Source of the DNA: Flavobacterium panacis
Lineage (GTDB): Bacteria; Bacteroidota; Bacteroidia; Flavobacteriales; Flavobacteriaceae
NCBI RefSeq assembly: GCF_024649945.1
Contig: NZ_JANKMS010000019.1
Coordinates: forward strand, 1 to 63,838
Reading direction: 5' to 3'
DNA: 63,838 nt
The position numbers and the translations under genes were made by a program. Shown one piece after another: positions 33,795 to 40,563 of the stretch. Below the pieces are notes generated by a model, which saw only the letters and a program-made list of their open reading frames with translations, ran no database searches and had not been told where the DNA came from. Within the stretch, counting starts at the first letter, position 1; each line of letters starts with the position of its first letter.

Positions 33795-33825
33795 CAAATA
33801 TAGAAATTCTAAAAACAATCGCAAA
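33795..33825 (-). promoter_or_regulatory. promoter of the ScfR-type regulator, probably leaderless
   Basis: On the minus strand TTTG (33825-33822), 19 bases and TATATTTG (33802-33795) match the consensus exactly. Only 5 bases separate the -7 box from the ATG (33789), so transcription should start at or within a few bases of the start codon. Confidence 0.8.
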
Positions 33826-33844
33826 ATAAATATTTTTTAAATTT

Positions 33845-33858
33845 AGCGAACGTTCGCT
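33845..33858. promoter_or_regulatory. perfect 14-bp palindrome, candidate ScfR operator
   Basis: AGCGAACGTTCGCT is a perfect palindrome in the aceB/regulator intergenic region. It lies 19 bases upstream of the regulator's -33 box, and its last base is the first base of a possible aceB -33 TTG. Its GC content is far above its surroundings. Binding by the adjacent regulator is inference. Confidence 0.7.
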
Positions 33859-33888
33859 TGTTTTGTAAAAAACTTTTTTATAACATTG
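33858..33888 (+). promoter_or_regulatory. possible aceB promoter
   Basis: TTG at 33858-33860, 20 bases, then TAACATTG at 33881-33888 (one mismatch to TAnnTTTG). If used, the leader is about 105 nt and the palindrome touches the -33 element. Confidence 0.45.
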
Positions 33889-34000
33889 TACTGTCGAAAC
33901 GAATTAATTATGAGTTAGTTATGATTTATCAGTTTTGATAAAATGAAAAAGGATTAAGAAGAAAAACTTTTTGATCATATAAAAATTAAAATCTGCAGCT

Positions 34001-35602
34001 ATGAAAAACCAATTAGAGATTACTGAAATGGCTATAGAATTCCTAGCCGACAAAAAGCTTGCTTATCCAAAAATCTGGACCGAAGAAGCGACTGCGTTTA
34101 TTACCGAATTACACAAAAAATTCGAATCGCAAAGAAAATTACTGCTTTTGCAAAGAGAGCAAAAACAAGTTGCTTTTGATCAGGGCGTCATGCCGGTTTT
34201 TACTCCAGAAACAAAAAGCGTCAGAGAAGGTAATTGGACGGCTGGAGAAATTCCGAAAGATTTATTAGACCGAAGAGTAGAAATTACTGGACCAGTTGAT
34301 CGAAAAATGATTATCAATGCTTTGAATTCGGGTGCCAAAACTTTCATGGCCGATTTTGAAGACAGTACTTCGCCAACTTGGAAAAATCTGATGGACGGAC
34401 AAGTGAACTTAATCGACGCAGTAAACAAAACCATTACGTATACCGATTTGGTAAAACAGAAATCGTATCATTTAAATCAAAAAATCGCAACACTTATCGT
34501 GCGTCCGAGAGGTTTGCATCTTCCTGAAAAACATGTTTTGATTGAAGGAAATGAAGTTTCGGGATCGCTGGTAGATTTTGGATTGTATGTTTTTCACAAT
34601 CATAAAAGACTTTTAGAAAACAATTCTGGACCGTATTTGTACATTCCAAAATTAGAACATTATCTGGAAGCAAGATGGTGGAACAGTGTAATTGATTTTA
34701 CCGAAGATTATTTGAAACTGAAAAGAGGAACGATAAAAGTAACGGTTTTAATTGAAACGATTACAGCAAGTTTTCAGTTGGATGAAATCATTTATGAATT
34801 AAAGGAGCACATCGTTGGCTTGAATTGCGGACGTTGGGATTATATTTTCTCCTACATTAAAAAGTTTAGAAAAAATCCAAAATTCATTGTCCCAGATCGC
34901 GATCAGGTAAATATGACTTCACCTTTTATGAATGCATATTCCAATTTGGTAATTCAAAGATGTCACAAAAGAGGAATTCATGCAATTGGCGGAATGGCAG
35001 CACAAATTCCGATTCGAAATAATGATGAAGCCAATGCAGTCGCTTTCGCGAAAGTAAAAACAGATAAAGAACGCGAAGTAAGGAATGGTCACGACGGAAC
35101 TTGGGTGGCGCATCCAGATTTGGTTCCACTTGCAAAAGCTGTTTTTGATGAAGGAATGCCGAGTCCAAATCAGATTCACATTAAAAGAGAAAACCGCAAA
35201 ATAACCGAAGAAGATTTAATTGAACCGCCAATTGGATTAATTACAGAAACAGGTGTTCGAAAAAATATCAATGTTGCGGTTCTATATCTGGCTTCATGGC
35301 TGAATGGACAAGGTGCAGCTGCTTTGCATAATTTAATGGAAGATGCAGCAACTGCCGAAATTTCGAGATCACAATTGTGGCAATGGCTTCAGAATAAAGT
35401 GATTTTGGATAATGGACGAAAATTAGATTTGGCGCATTATCACGAATTGGCTTTGGATGAATTCCAAAAAATCAAAACAGAATTGGGAGAAGAAAAACAC
35501 GAAGAACAGCAATTTCCATTAGCCGAAAAAGTTTTGGAAAGGCTAGTTGTAAATGCAGATTTCGTTGATTTCTTAACGATTCCGTGTTACAAGTATTTAT
35601 AG
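34001..35602 (+). CDS. aceB: malate synthase A
   Basis: It condenses glyoxylate with acetyl-CoA to give malate, the second glyoxylate-shunt enzyme. The 533-residue length is right for isoform A. Motifs: KTFMADFEDSTSPTWKN (about 106-122), LIVRPRGLHLPEKHV (about 165-179), the signature KVTVLIETITASFQLDEIIYELKEHIVGLNCGRWDYIFS (about 246-284) with catalytic E and D residues, and NGHDGTWVAHPDLV (about 363-376). It is first in an aceBA pair, divergent from the ScfR-type regulator. Confidence 0.97.
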   Translation: MKNQLEITEMAIEFLADKKLAYPKIWTEEATAFITELHKKFESQRKLLLLQREQKQVAFDQGVMPVFTPETKSVREGNWTAGEIPKDLLDRRVEITGPVDRKMIINALNSGAKTFMADFEDSTSPTWKNLMDGQVNLIDAVNKTITYTDLVKQKSYHLNQKIATLIVRPRGLHLPEKHVLIEGNEVSGSLVDFGLYVFHNHKRLLENNSGPYLYIPKLEHYLEARWWNSVIDFTEDYLKLKRGTIKVTVLIETITASFQLDEIIYELKEHIVGLNCGRWDYIFSYIKKFRKNPKFIVPDRDQVNMTSPFMNAYSNLVIQRCHKRGIHAIGGMAAQIPIRNNDEANAVAFAKVKTDKEREVRNGHDGTWVAHPDLVPLAKAVFDEGMPSPNQIHIKRENRKITEEDLIEPPIGLITETGVRKNINVAVLYLASWLNGQGAAALHNLMEDAATAEISRSQLWQWLQNKVILDNGRKLDLAHYHELALDEFQKIKTELGEEKHEEQQFPLAEKVLERLVVNADFVDFLTIPCYKYL

Positions 35603-35636
35603 TTTTTCAAGAAATTATGAAATAAAATCTACTCAA

Positions 35637-35691
35637 TCTGCGTAATCTCCTAAAAATTTTTTCTCGCAGATTTGGCAGATCAAGCAGATAA
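35637..35691. repeat. imperfect inverted repeat with CGCAGAT / ATCTGCG words
   Basis: AATCTGCGTAATCTCCT and TCTCGCAGATTTGGCAGATC form an imperfect hairpin in the aceB-aceA gap. Single-arm relatives lie at 39534-39560 and 40212-40245. It might attenuate read-through into aceA. Confidence 0.55.
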
Positions 35692-35794
35692 AATGAGAAT
35701 AAAAAATGTATGCAGATTTTTAAGTCCAGTAAGAAACTGAACACTGAAAACTGCGACTGTAAACTTACTAACAAACCACTTAACTATACTATTT

Positions 35795-37075
35795 ATGAAA
35801 ACAACAGAAGACAGAATTCAGGAATTGATTAACGATTGGATTACGAACCCGAGATGGAAAGGAGTGGAGCGTCCTTACACTGCGAGTGAAGTAGTGACGC
35901 TTCAGGGATCGTATAAAATTGAGCATTCTATTGCAAAAATGGGTGCAGAGAAATTATGGAGAAAGTTAAAAAGTCAGGATTATGTAGCAGGTTTGGGAGC
36001 TTTAACAGGAAATCAGGCGATTCAGGAAGTAGATGCCGGTTTAGAAGCAATTTATTTGAGCGGATGGCAGGTTGCTGCTGACGCGAATTTGGCAGGCGAA
36101 ATGTATCCAGATCAATCGCTGTATCCTGTAAACAGCGTTCCGATGGTGGTAAAAAAGATCAACAATGCTTTATTGCGTGCTGATCAGATTCAGACTGTAA
36201 ATAAAATTGAAGATAGAAAAGATTATTTGGTTCCGATCGTTGCTGATGCCGAAGCAGGTTTTGGAGGAAATTTAAATGCTTTCGAATTAATGAAATCAAT
36301 GATTGAAGCTGGAGCTTCTGGAGTTCATTTTGAAGATCAATTAAGTTCTGCTAAAAAATGTGGACACTTAGGCGGAAAAGTTTTGGTTCCGACACAAGAA
36401 GCGATTAATAAATTGATTGCAGCTCGTTTGGCTTCTGATGTTATGGGAGTTCCAACTTTAATTGTTGCTCGAACAGATGCTGATGCTGCTAATTTGCTGA
36501 CAAGCGATGCAGATCCAAGAGATCGAAAATTCTTAACGGGAGAAAAAACGGCTGAAGGTTTCTTCTATGTAAATAACGGAATTGATCAGGGAATTGCAAG
36601 AGGTTTGAGTTATGCTCCGTATGCCGATTTGATTTGGATGGAAACCAGTAATCCCGATTTAGATTACGCGAGAAAATTTGCGAAAGCGATGAAAAAAGAA
36701 TTCCCAGATAAAATGCTGGCGTACAATTGTTCACCATCTTTCAATTGGGCTGCAAAATTATCAGTTGCCGAAATGGAAACCTTTAGAGAAGATTTAGCTG
36801 CAATGGGATATAGTTTCCAATTCATCACTTTAGCAGGATTCCACGCTTTGAATACGAGTATGTTCGAATTGTCTAAAGCTTACAAAGAACGCGGTATGGC
36901 AGGTTACTCTGAATTACAGGAAAGGGAATTCGCTCTCCAAAAAAACGGATTCAGAGCTGTAAAACATCAGGCTTTTGTGGGAACTTCTTATTTCGATGCC
37001 GTTCAAAACACAGTTATGATAGGAAGATCTTCAATAACTGCAATGAAACATTCTACAGAGGTTGAGCAATTTTAA
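35795..37075 (+). CDS. aceA: isocitrate lyase
   Basis: It cleaves isocitrate to succinate and glyoxylate. The 426-residue length matches the short bacterial form. The catalytic loop KKCGH carries C189 in SSAKKCGHLGGK, VADAEAGFGG (149-158) supplies magnesium ligands, and LIVARTDADAANLL follows. The C-terminal region ends with VGTSYFDAVQNTVMIGRSSITAMKHSTEVEQF. It lies 192 bp downstream of aceB on the same strand, with a repeat but no clear terminator between, and together they complete the glyoxylate bypass for growth on acetate or fatty acids. Confidence 0.97.
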   Translation: MKTTEDRIQELINDWITNPRWKGVERPYTASEVVTLQGSYKIEHSIAKMGAEKLWRKLKSQDYVAGLGALTGNQAIQEVDAGLEAIYLSGWQVAADANLAGEMYPDQSLYPVNSVPMVVKKINNALLRADQIQTVNKIEDRKDYLVPIVADAEAGFGGNLNAFELMKSMIEAGASGVHFEDQLSSAKKCGHLGGKVLVPTQEAINKLIAARLASDVMGVPTLIVARTDADAANLLTSDADPRDRKFLTGEKTAEGFFYVNNGIDQGIARGLSYAPYADLIWMETSNPDLDYARKFAKAMKKEFPDKMLAYNCSPSFNWAAKLSVAEMETFREDLAAMGYSFQFITLAGFHALNTSMFELSKAYKERGMAGYSELQEREFALQKNGFRAVKHQAFVGTSYFDAVQNTVMIGRSSITAMKHSTEVEQF

Positions 37076-37080
37076 TTTTT

Positions 37081-37154
37081 TTTTCCGCCACGAATTCACG
37101 AATTTTTATTTTCAAAGATTGTAGAAAAATAATTCGTGAATTCGTGGCGGAAAA
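37081..37154. terminator. inverted repeat acting as shared terminator
   Basis: The 24-bp perfect arms (37081-37104 and 37131-37154) contain CCGCCACGAATTCACGAATT. They fill the 81-bp gap between the convergent aceA and Crp/Fnr genes, with T-runs on both strands. It belongs to the GCCACGAATT repeat family (29263, 57362), here in a terminator position. Confidence 0.85.
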
Positions 37155-37156
37155 CT

Positions 37157-37732
37157 TTATTTCTTTAAAAGGCGAGCTTTCATTTTGCTGAAAAATTCAG
37201 GTGTTACACCAATGAAAGATGCGATTTGTTTTTGAGGAACTTTATGAACTAATGTTCCGTATTTTTTGGTGAATTTTTCAAAACGTTCTTCGGCAGGTAA
37301 ACTTAAGTTGTCCATTAATCTTTGCTGATTTGCAACTAATGAATTCTCAATTAAAATTCTGAAAAAACGCTCCAATTTCGGAATTTCAAGATACAATTGT
37401 TCCTGATTTTCTTTGGATAAGGAAACTACTTCTGCTTCTTCTAAAACTTCAATAAAAAGCTGTCCCGGTTTTTGTGAAAAGAAGCTGTACATGTCACTCA
37501 TCCACCAGCCTTCGCAAGCAAATGAAAGAACATGTTCTACAATATTATCGTTGATATTGAAACTTCTTAAAATGCCAGAATTTACAAAATACGAATGTTT
37601 GCAAACTTCGCCAGCATTCAATAAAAGCGTTTTGGCTTTGTATGTTTTGGTTTCTAATTTAGATAAAAAAAGCGCCTGTTCTTCTGGAGTCAGAGAAACG
37701 TGTTTGGCAATGTTTTCAAGAATTAATGCCAT
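37157..37732 (-). CDS. Crp/Fnr family transcriptional regulator
   Basis: A 191-residue protein with an N-terminal cyclic-nucleotide-binding-like beta-roll (YKAKTLLLNAGEVCKHSYFVNSGILRSF, about 31-58; ACEGWWMSDMYSFFSQKPGQLFIEVLEEAEVVSLS). The C-terminal winged helix is reduced to PQKQIASFIGVTPEFFSKMKARLLKK (about 165-191). It has neither the cAMP-binding arginine pattern of Crp nor the cysteine set of Fnr, so the signal is unknown. This short form is frequent in Bacteroidota. Its ATG overlaps the stop of the DUF6370 gene by 1 base (TAATG), so the two are translationally coupled. Confidence 0.9.
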   Translation of the reverse strand: MALILENIAKHVSLTPEEQALFLSKLETKTYKAKTLLLNAGEVCKHSYFVNSGILRSFNINDNIVEHVLSFACEGWWMSDMYSFFSQKPGQLFIEVLEEAEVVSLSKENQEQLYLEIPKLERFFRILIENSLVANQQRLMDNLSLPAEERFEKFTKKYGTLVHKVPQKQIASFIGVTPEFFSKMKARLLKK

Positions 37733-38052
37733 TATTTTTTATCGTCAATTAAAGTAAATGAAGTTGCTTTGAATCTGTCTCCTTTGATTTCTCCCGTAAC
37801 TAAAGCTTTGCTGATTGCATTACAAAAACCTTTTTCTGAATGAGCATCTCCGTGATCGTGAATGGTTGTTCCGTCAACAAAATAGCTTTTTCCGTCAATG
37901 CGAACAGCTAAATCACAGCTTTTTCCTTTCATTCCGAATTGACATTCTCCGCAAGAAGCTTCAACTACTGTTGGTTTGTCAAATTTCTTTTTGCTTTGTG
38001 CTTGTACAGCGATTCCAATAAAAAGGAAAGTCGCTAATAATATATTTTTCAT
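37732..38052 (-). CDS. exported DUF6370-like protein
   Basis: A 106-residue protein with a signal peptide (MKNILLATFLFIGIAVQAQS) and a compact cysteine-rich mature part: VEASCGECQFGMKGKSCDLAVRIDGKSYFVDGTTIHDHGDAHSEKGFCNAISKALVTGEIKGDRF. The four cysteines and the HDHGDAH stretch could bind a metal; this is inference. The pattern is that of the DUF6370 family in Bacteroidota, which has no assigned function. It is coupled to the Crp/Fnr gene. Confidence 0.8.
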   Translation of the reverse strand: MKNILLATFLFIGIAVQAQSKKKFDKPTVVEASCGECQFGMKGKSCDLAVRIDGKSYFVDGTTIHDHGDAHSEKGFCNAISKALVTGEIKGDRFKATSFTLIDDKK

Positions 38053-38090
38053 AGTTAAGAATTTATAGTTAATCTGTTGTGTGTATTTTT

Positions 38091-38225
38091 TTTAACACAT
38101 AGAATCATAGTTCTGCTTTGTATATAAAGGCGTTTCACTTGTTTCAGTGCACATAGCTATGTGTGAAAACTTGTTTTTTCTTTTTCCTTGTTATTAGAAT
38201 TAAATCTATGTTTCTATGTGTTAAA
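38091..38225. repeat. nested palindromes with AACACATAGAA arms
   Basis: The outer arms TTTAACACATAGAATCATAG (38091-38110) and its complement (38206-38225) match at 19 of 20 positions. In the centre is the perfect palindrome CACATAGCTATGTG (38150-38163). The whole 135-nt element fills the gap between purT and the DUF6370 gene. Confidence 0.85.
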
Positions 38226-38243
38226 GAATTTTTTAATTTAATT

Positions 38244-39404
38244 CTACGAATTTACGGTTATTAATTTTGCGGTTTCTTTAGCGCGTTCTGTTACTTCGTT
38301 GATTGGAGTTGAAAGCGTATCGTAACTTAAAACGACTCCCATTCTTCGGTAAGGTCTTGAAGTTGGTTTTCCAAAAATTCTGAAATCGGTTTTTGGTAAA
38401 GCGGCTACTTTTTCAATTCCGGTAAAAGTTGGGTTTGTAGAATCTTCTGAAGCTAAAATTACAGCGCTTGCTCCAGCTTTTTCTAAAGTAATTTCGAAAA
38501 TTGGAAGACTTAAAATCGCTCTTAAATGCAATTCGAATTCGTTGAAATTTTGTGTTCCTGCTAAAGTTACCATTCCAGTATCGTGAGGACGTGGAGAAAG
38601 TTCAGAGAAATAAACTCCTTCATTGGTTAAGAAAAATTCAACACCAAAAAGTCCAGCGCCTCCGAGTGCTTCGGTAATTTTTTCGGCCATATCCTGAGCT
38701 TCGTACAAATCTTTTTCTGAAACCAAAGCAGGCTGCCAGCTTTCCTGATAATCTCCTCTTTCTTGTCTGTGGCCAATTGGCGAGCAGAATAATGTTGGAT
38801 TGCCGTTTTGAGTAATCGTTAAAAGTGTGATTTCTGAATGGAAATCTACAAAAGCTTCTACAATCACTTCGATAACGTCGCCACGTGAACCTGCAACGGC
38901 ATATTGCCAAGCTTTTTCGATATCACTTTCTGATTTAATTGTCGATTGTCCTTTTCCAGAAGAAGACATTAATGGTTTAACCACACATGGAATTCCGACT
39001 TCTTGAACTGCTTTTTGAAGTTCTTCTGCCGATGTTGCGTATTGGTATTTTGCTGTTCTTAATCCAAGTTCTTTGGCTGCTAAATCGCGGATTGCTTTAC
39101 GATTCATGGTAAAGTTGGCCGCTTTCGCTGAAGGAACAACGGTAATGCCTTGCTTTTCGTAATCGTAAAAACGTTCGGTGCGAATGGCTTCTATTTCGGG
39201 AACGATGAAATCTGGTTTGTGTTTGGCTACGATTCGGTCAAGTGCTTCGCCGTCAAGCATATTTATGACTTCAAAACCGTGTGCAACTTGCATTGCTGGT
39301 GCATTTTCGTAACTGTCAACTGCGATTATTGTTTGTCCGATTCGTTGTGCTGCGATGACAAATTCTTTGCCTAATTCGCCTGAACCTAGAAGTAATATTT
39401 TCAT
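38244..39404 (-). CDS. purT: formate-dependent phosphoribosylglycinamide formyltransferase
   Basis: An ATP-grasp enzyme that formylates GAR with formate and ATP in purine synthesis. The 386-residue length is typical. Motifs: KILLLGSGELGKEFVIAAQRIGQTIIAVDSYENAPAMQVAH (2-42), the ATP-grasp small domain VGIPCVVKPLMSSSGKGQS (about 136-154), the large domain GLFGVEFFLTNEGVYFSELSPRPHDTGMVTL (about 257-287), and IFGKPTSRPYRRMGVVL near the end. It stands alone between repeat elements. Confidence 0.96.
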   Translation of the reverse strand: MKILLLGSGELGKEFVIAAQRIGQTIIAVDSYENAPAMQVAHGFEVINMLDGEALDRIVAKHKPDFIVPEIEAIRTERFYDYEKQGITVVPSAKAANFTMNRKAIRDLAAKELGLRTAKYQYATSAEELQKAVQEVGIPCVVKPLMSSSGKGQSTIKSESDIEKAWQYAVAGSRGDVIEVIVEAFVDFHSEITLLTITQNGNPTLFCSPIGHRQERGDYQESWQPALVSEKDLYEAQDMAEKITEALGGAGLFGVEFFLTNEGVYFSELSPRPHDTGMVTLAGTQNFNEFELHLRAILSLPIFEITLEKAGASAVILASEDSTNPTFTGIEKVAALPKTDFRIFGKPTSRPYRRMGVVLSYDTLSTPINEVTERAKETAKLITVNS

Positions 39405-39704
39405 TTTGGAGTAGTGTATTGTTGAGTAGTAAAAGTAAAGAAAAAGCTTCTTTTAACCGCAAAGTTCGCAAAGATTTACGCGAAGAACGCTAAGTTTTTG
39501 TTTTTAAGTTAAAAGAATGTTTGTGAATGGTTCTCTCGCAGATTTTGCAGATTCAGCTGATTTTTTTTAAGATGAATTGCCTCCAGCTTTAGCTGGAGGA
39601 ATTGAGATGAGAATGGTTTATGGCTTTAGCCTAAAATAAAGGTTGGCTAAAGCTTTGTTGGGAATTATTATTTTACCTCCAGCTAAAGCTGGAGGCAATT
39701 CATT
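39405..39704. other. gene-free stretch upstream of purT
   Basis: 300 bp. From the purT side it holds CGCAAAG/CGCTAAG words (39459-39495), a single CGCAGATTTTGCAGATT arm (39538-39555), and the palindromic element ending at 39705. No promoter with both boxes was found for purT. Confidence 0.6.
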
Positions 39705-39705
39705 T
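39569..39705. repeat. 137-bp palindromic element with self-palindromic arms
   Basis: The arms at 39569-39599 and 39675-39705 are 30/31 complementary, and each contains its own palindrome CCTCCAGCTTTAGCTGGAGG. The middle has GGCTTTAGCC and GGCTAAAGC, a second hairpin level. It fills the gap after the membrane protein gene, and that gene's stop codon begins at the last base of the element. It appears unrelated to the other families in this window. Confidence 0.9.
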
Positions 39706-40178
39706 TAAGCTTGTGTATTTTGGTTAATTTTCACAATTATTAAACTACTGAAAAAGATCAGAATCATTAAGATAAATGATAAAAACAAAATCATAAGAAT
39801 TGAAAATAAAATAGTATATGGAATTTGTGATTTTAAAACAACAGAGATTCCATTCACTAACAATCCAATTGTATAAATTGTAAAAAGTGAGATTATGATT
39901 TTTGAACTTACTCCAAATGAAAATTGAGAACAGGCTTTAAAATAAGAAATTTGATTCAGTGAAAAACTGATTTTTTTTCCAGTATTCCAAAAGAGAAAAA
40001 CAATAAATAATGGAAATAGAATACCCCAAAATATTGGATTCCAAAAAACACCAAAATCACATATCTGTATACATAACTCGATAAAAAGACTTTTTGAAAA
40101 AATTAGAAGTGGAAAAAAAGAACTCACAAAAAGTCCTGCAATGATTGCGTGTTTTTGAATATTAGTTTTTGATTCCAT
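39705..40178 (-). CDS. hypothetical four-helix membrane protein
   Basis: A 157-residue protein that I do not recognise. Hydrophobicity suggests four membrane helices (about 11-30, 45-62, 84-110 and 119-148) with short loops. The only polar feature is a FWNTGKKISFSLNQISYFKACSQFS segment between helices 2 and 3. It stands alone, and its stop codon sits at the edge of a palindromic repeat, so the C-terminus (IIVKINQNTQA) may have been shaped by that element. Confidence 0.6.
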   Translation of the reverse strand: MESKTNIQKHAIIAGLFVSSFFPLLIFSKSLFIELCIQICDFGVFWNPIFWGILFPLFIVFLFWNTGKKISFSLNQISYFKACSQFSFGVSSKIIISLFTIYTIGLLVNGISVVLKSQIPYTILFSILMILFLSFILMILIFFSSLIIVKINQNTQA

Positions 40179-40264
40179 CGAATTTTTTAGAGTAAATATA
40201 AAGAAAATTATTCTCTCGCAGATTCAGCAGATTTTTTTGATTTTACAATAAATAACCAATGTTT

Positions 40265-40362
40265 GTCATTTCGAGGAACGAGAAATCACACTAGAAACTC
40301 TACAAAGATTGGCGATTTGCTTTGTGGAATCCCGCGTGTGATTTCTCGTTCCTCGAAATGAC
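40265..40362. repeat. long inverted repeat, family A, copy 3
   Basis: The 27-bp arms starting GTCATTTCGAGGAACGAGAA pair perfectly. Compared with copy 1 (GACGAAGGAG) the arm reads GAGGAACGAG, and the other arm changes to match. The loop keeps CTACAAAGATTGGCGAT. Confidence 0.93.
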
Positions 40363-40430
40363 AAGATTGCGGAGAATTGTATTGTGAATAATTGTTTATT
40401 AATAAACGAAAACTTCTCTTTAATCCGTTT

Positions 40431-40520
40431 GCGTGAGGGATAGAAGTGGAAAGCCCACAGCCGTGAGGAACGAACAGGCGAGGACTTGTAACGGATAGCC
40501 CGACCCGGAGGGACACGCCC
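40431..40520 (-). repeat. dispersed structured element, copy 3
   Basis: 90 nt, identical base for base to 44163-44252. It carries GAGGGATAGAAGTGG and AACGGATAGCCCGACCCG, the complements of the conserved segments in the 3148 copy, but with a different internal hairpin region. It begins 4 bases after the terminator of the U32 gene, in the same orientation relative to transcription as the serB copy. Confidence 0.9.
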
Positions 40521-40524
40521 AAAA

Positions 40525-40559
40525 TAAAAAACCGATACTTCTTTGAAAGTATCGGTTTG
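40525..40559 (-). terminator. terminator after the U32 gene
   Basis: AAACCGATACTT / AAGTATCGGTTT is followed by TTTTATTTT on the minus strand; it begins directly after the U32 stop codon. Confidence 0.9.
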
Positions 40560-40563
40560 TATA

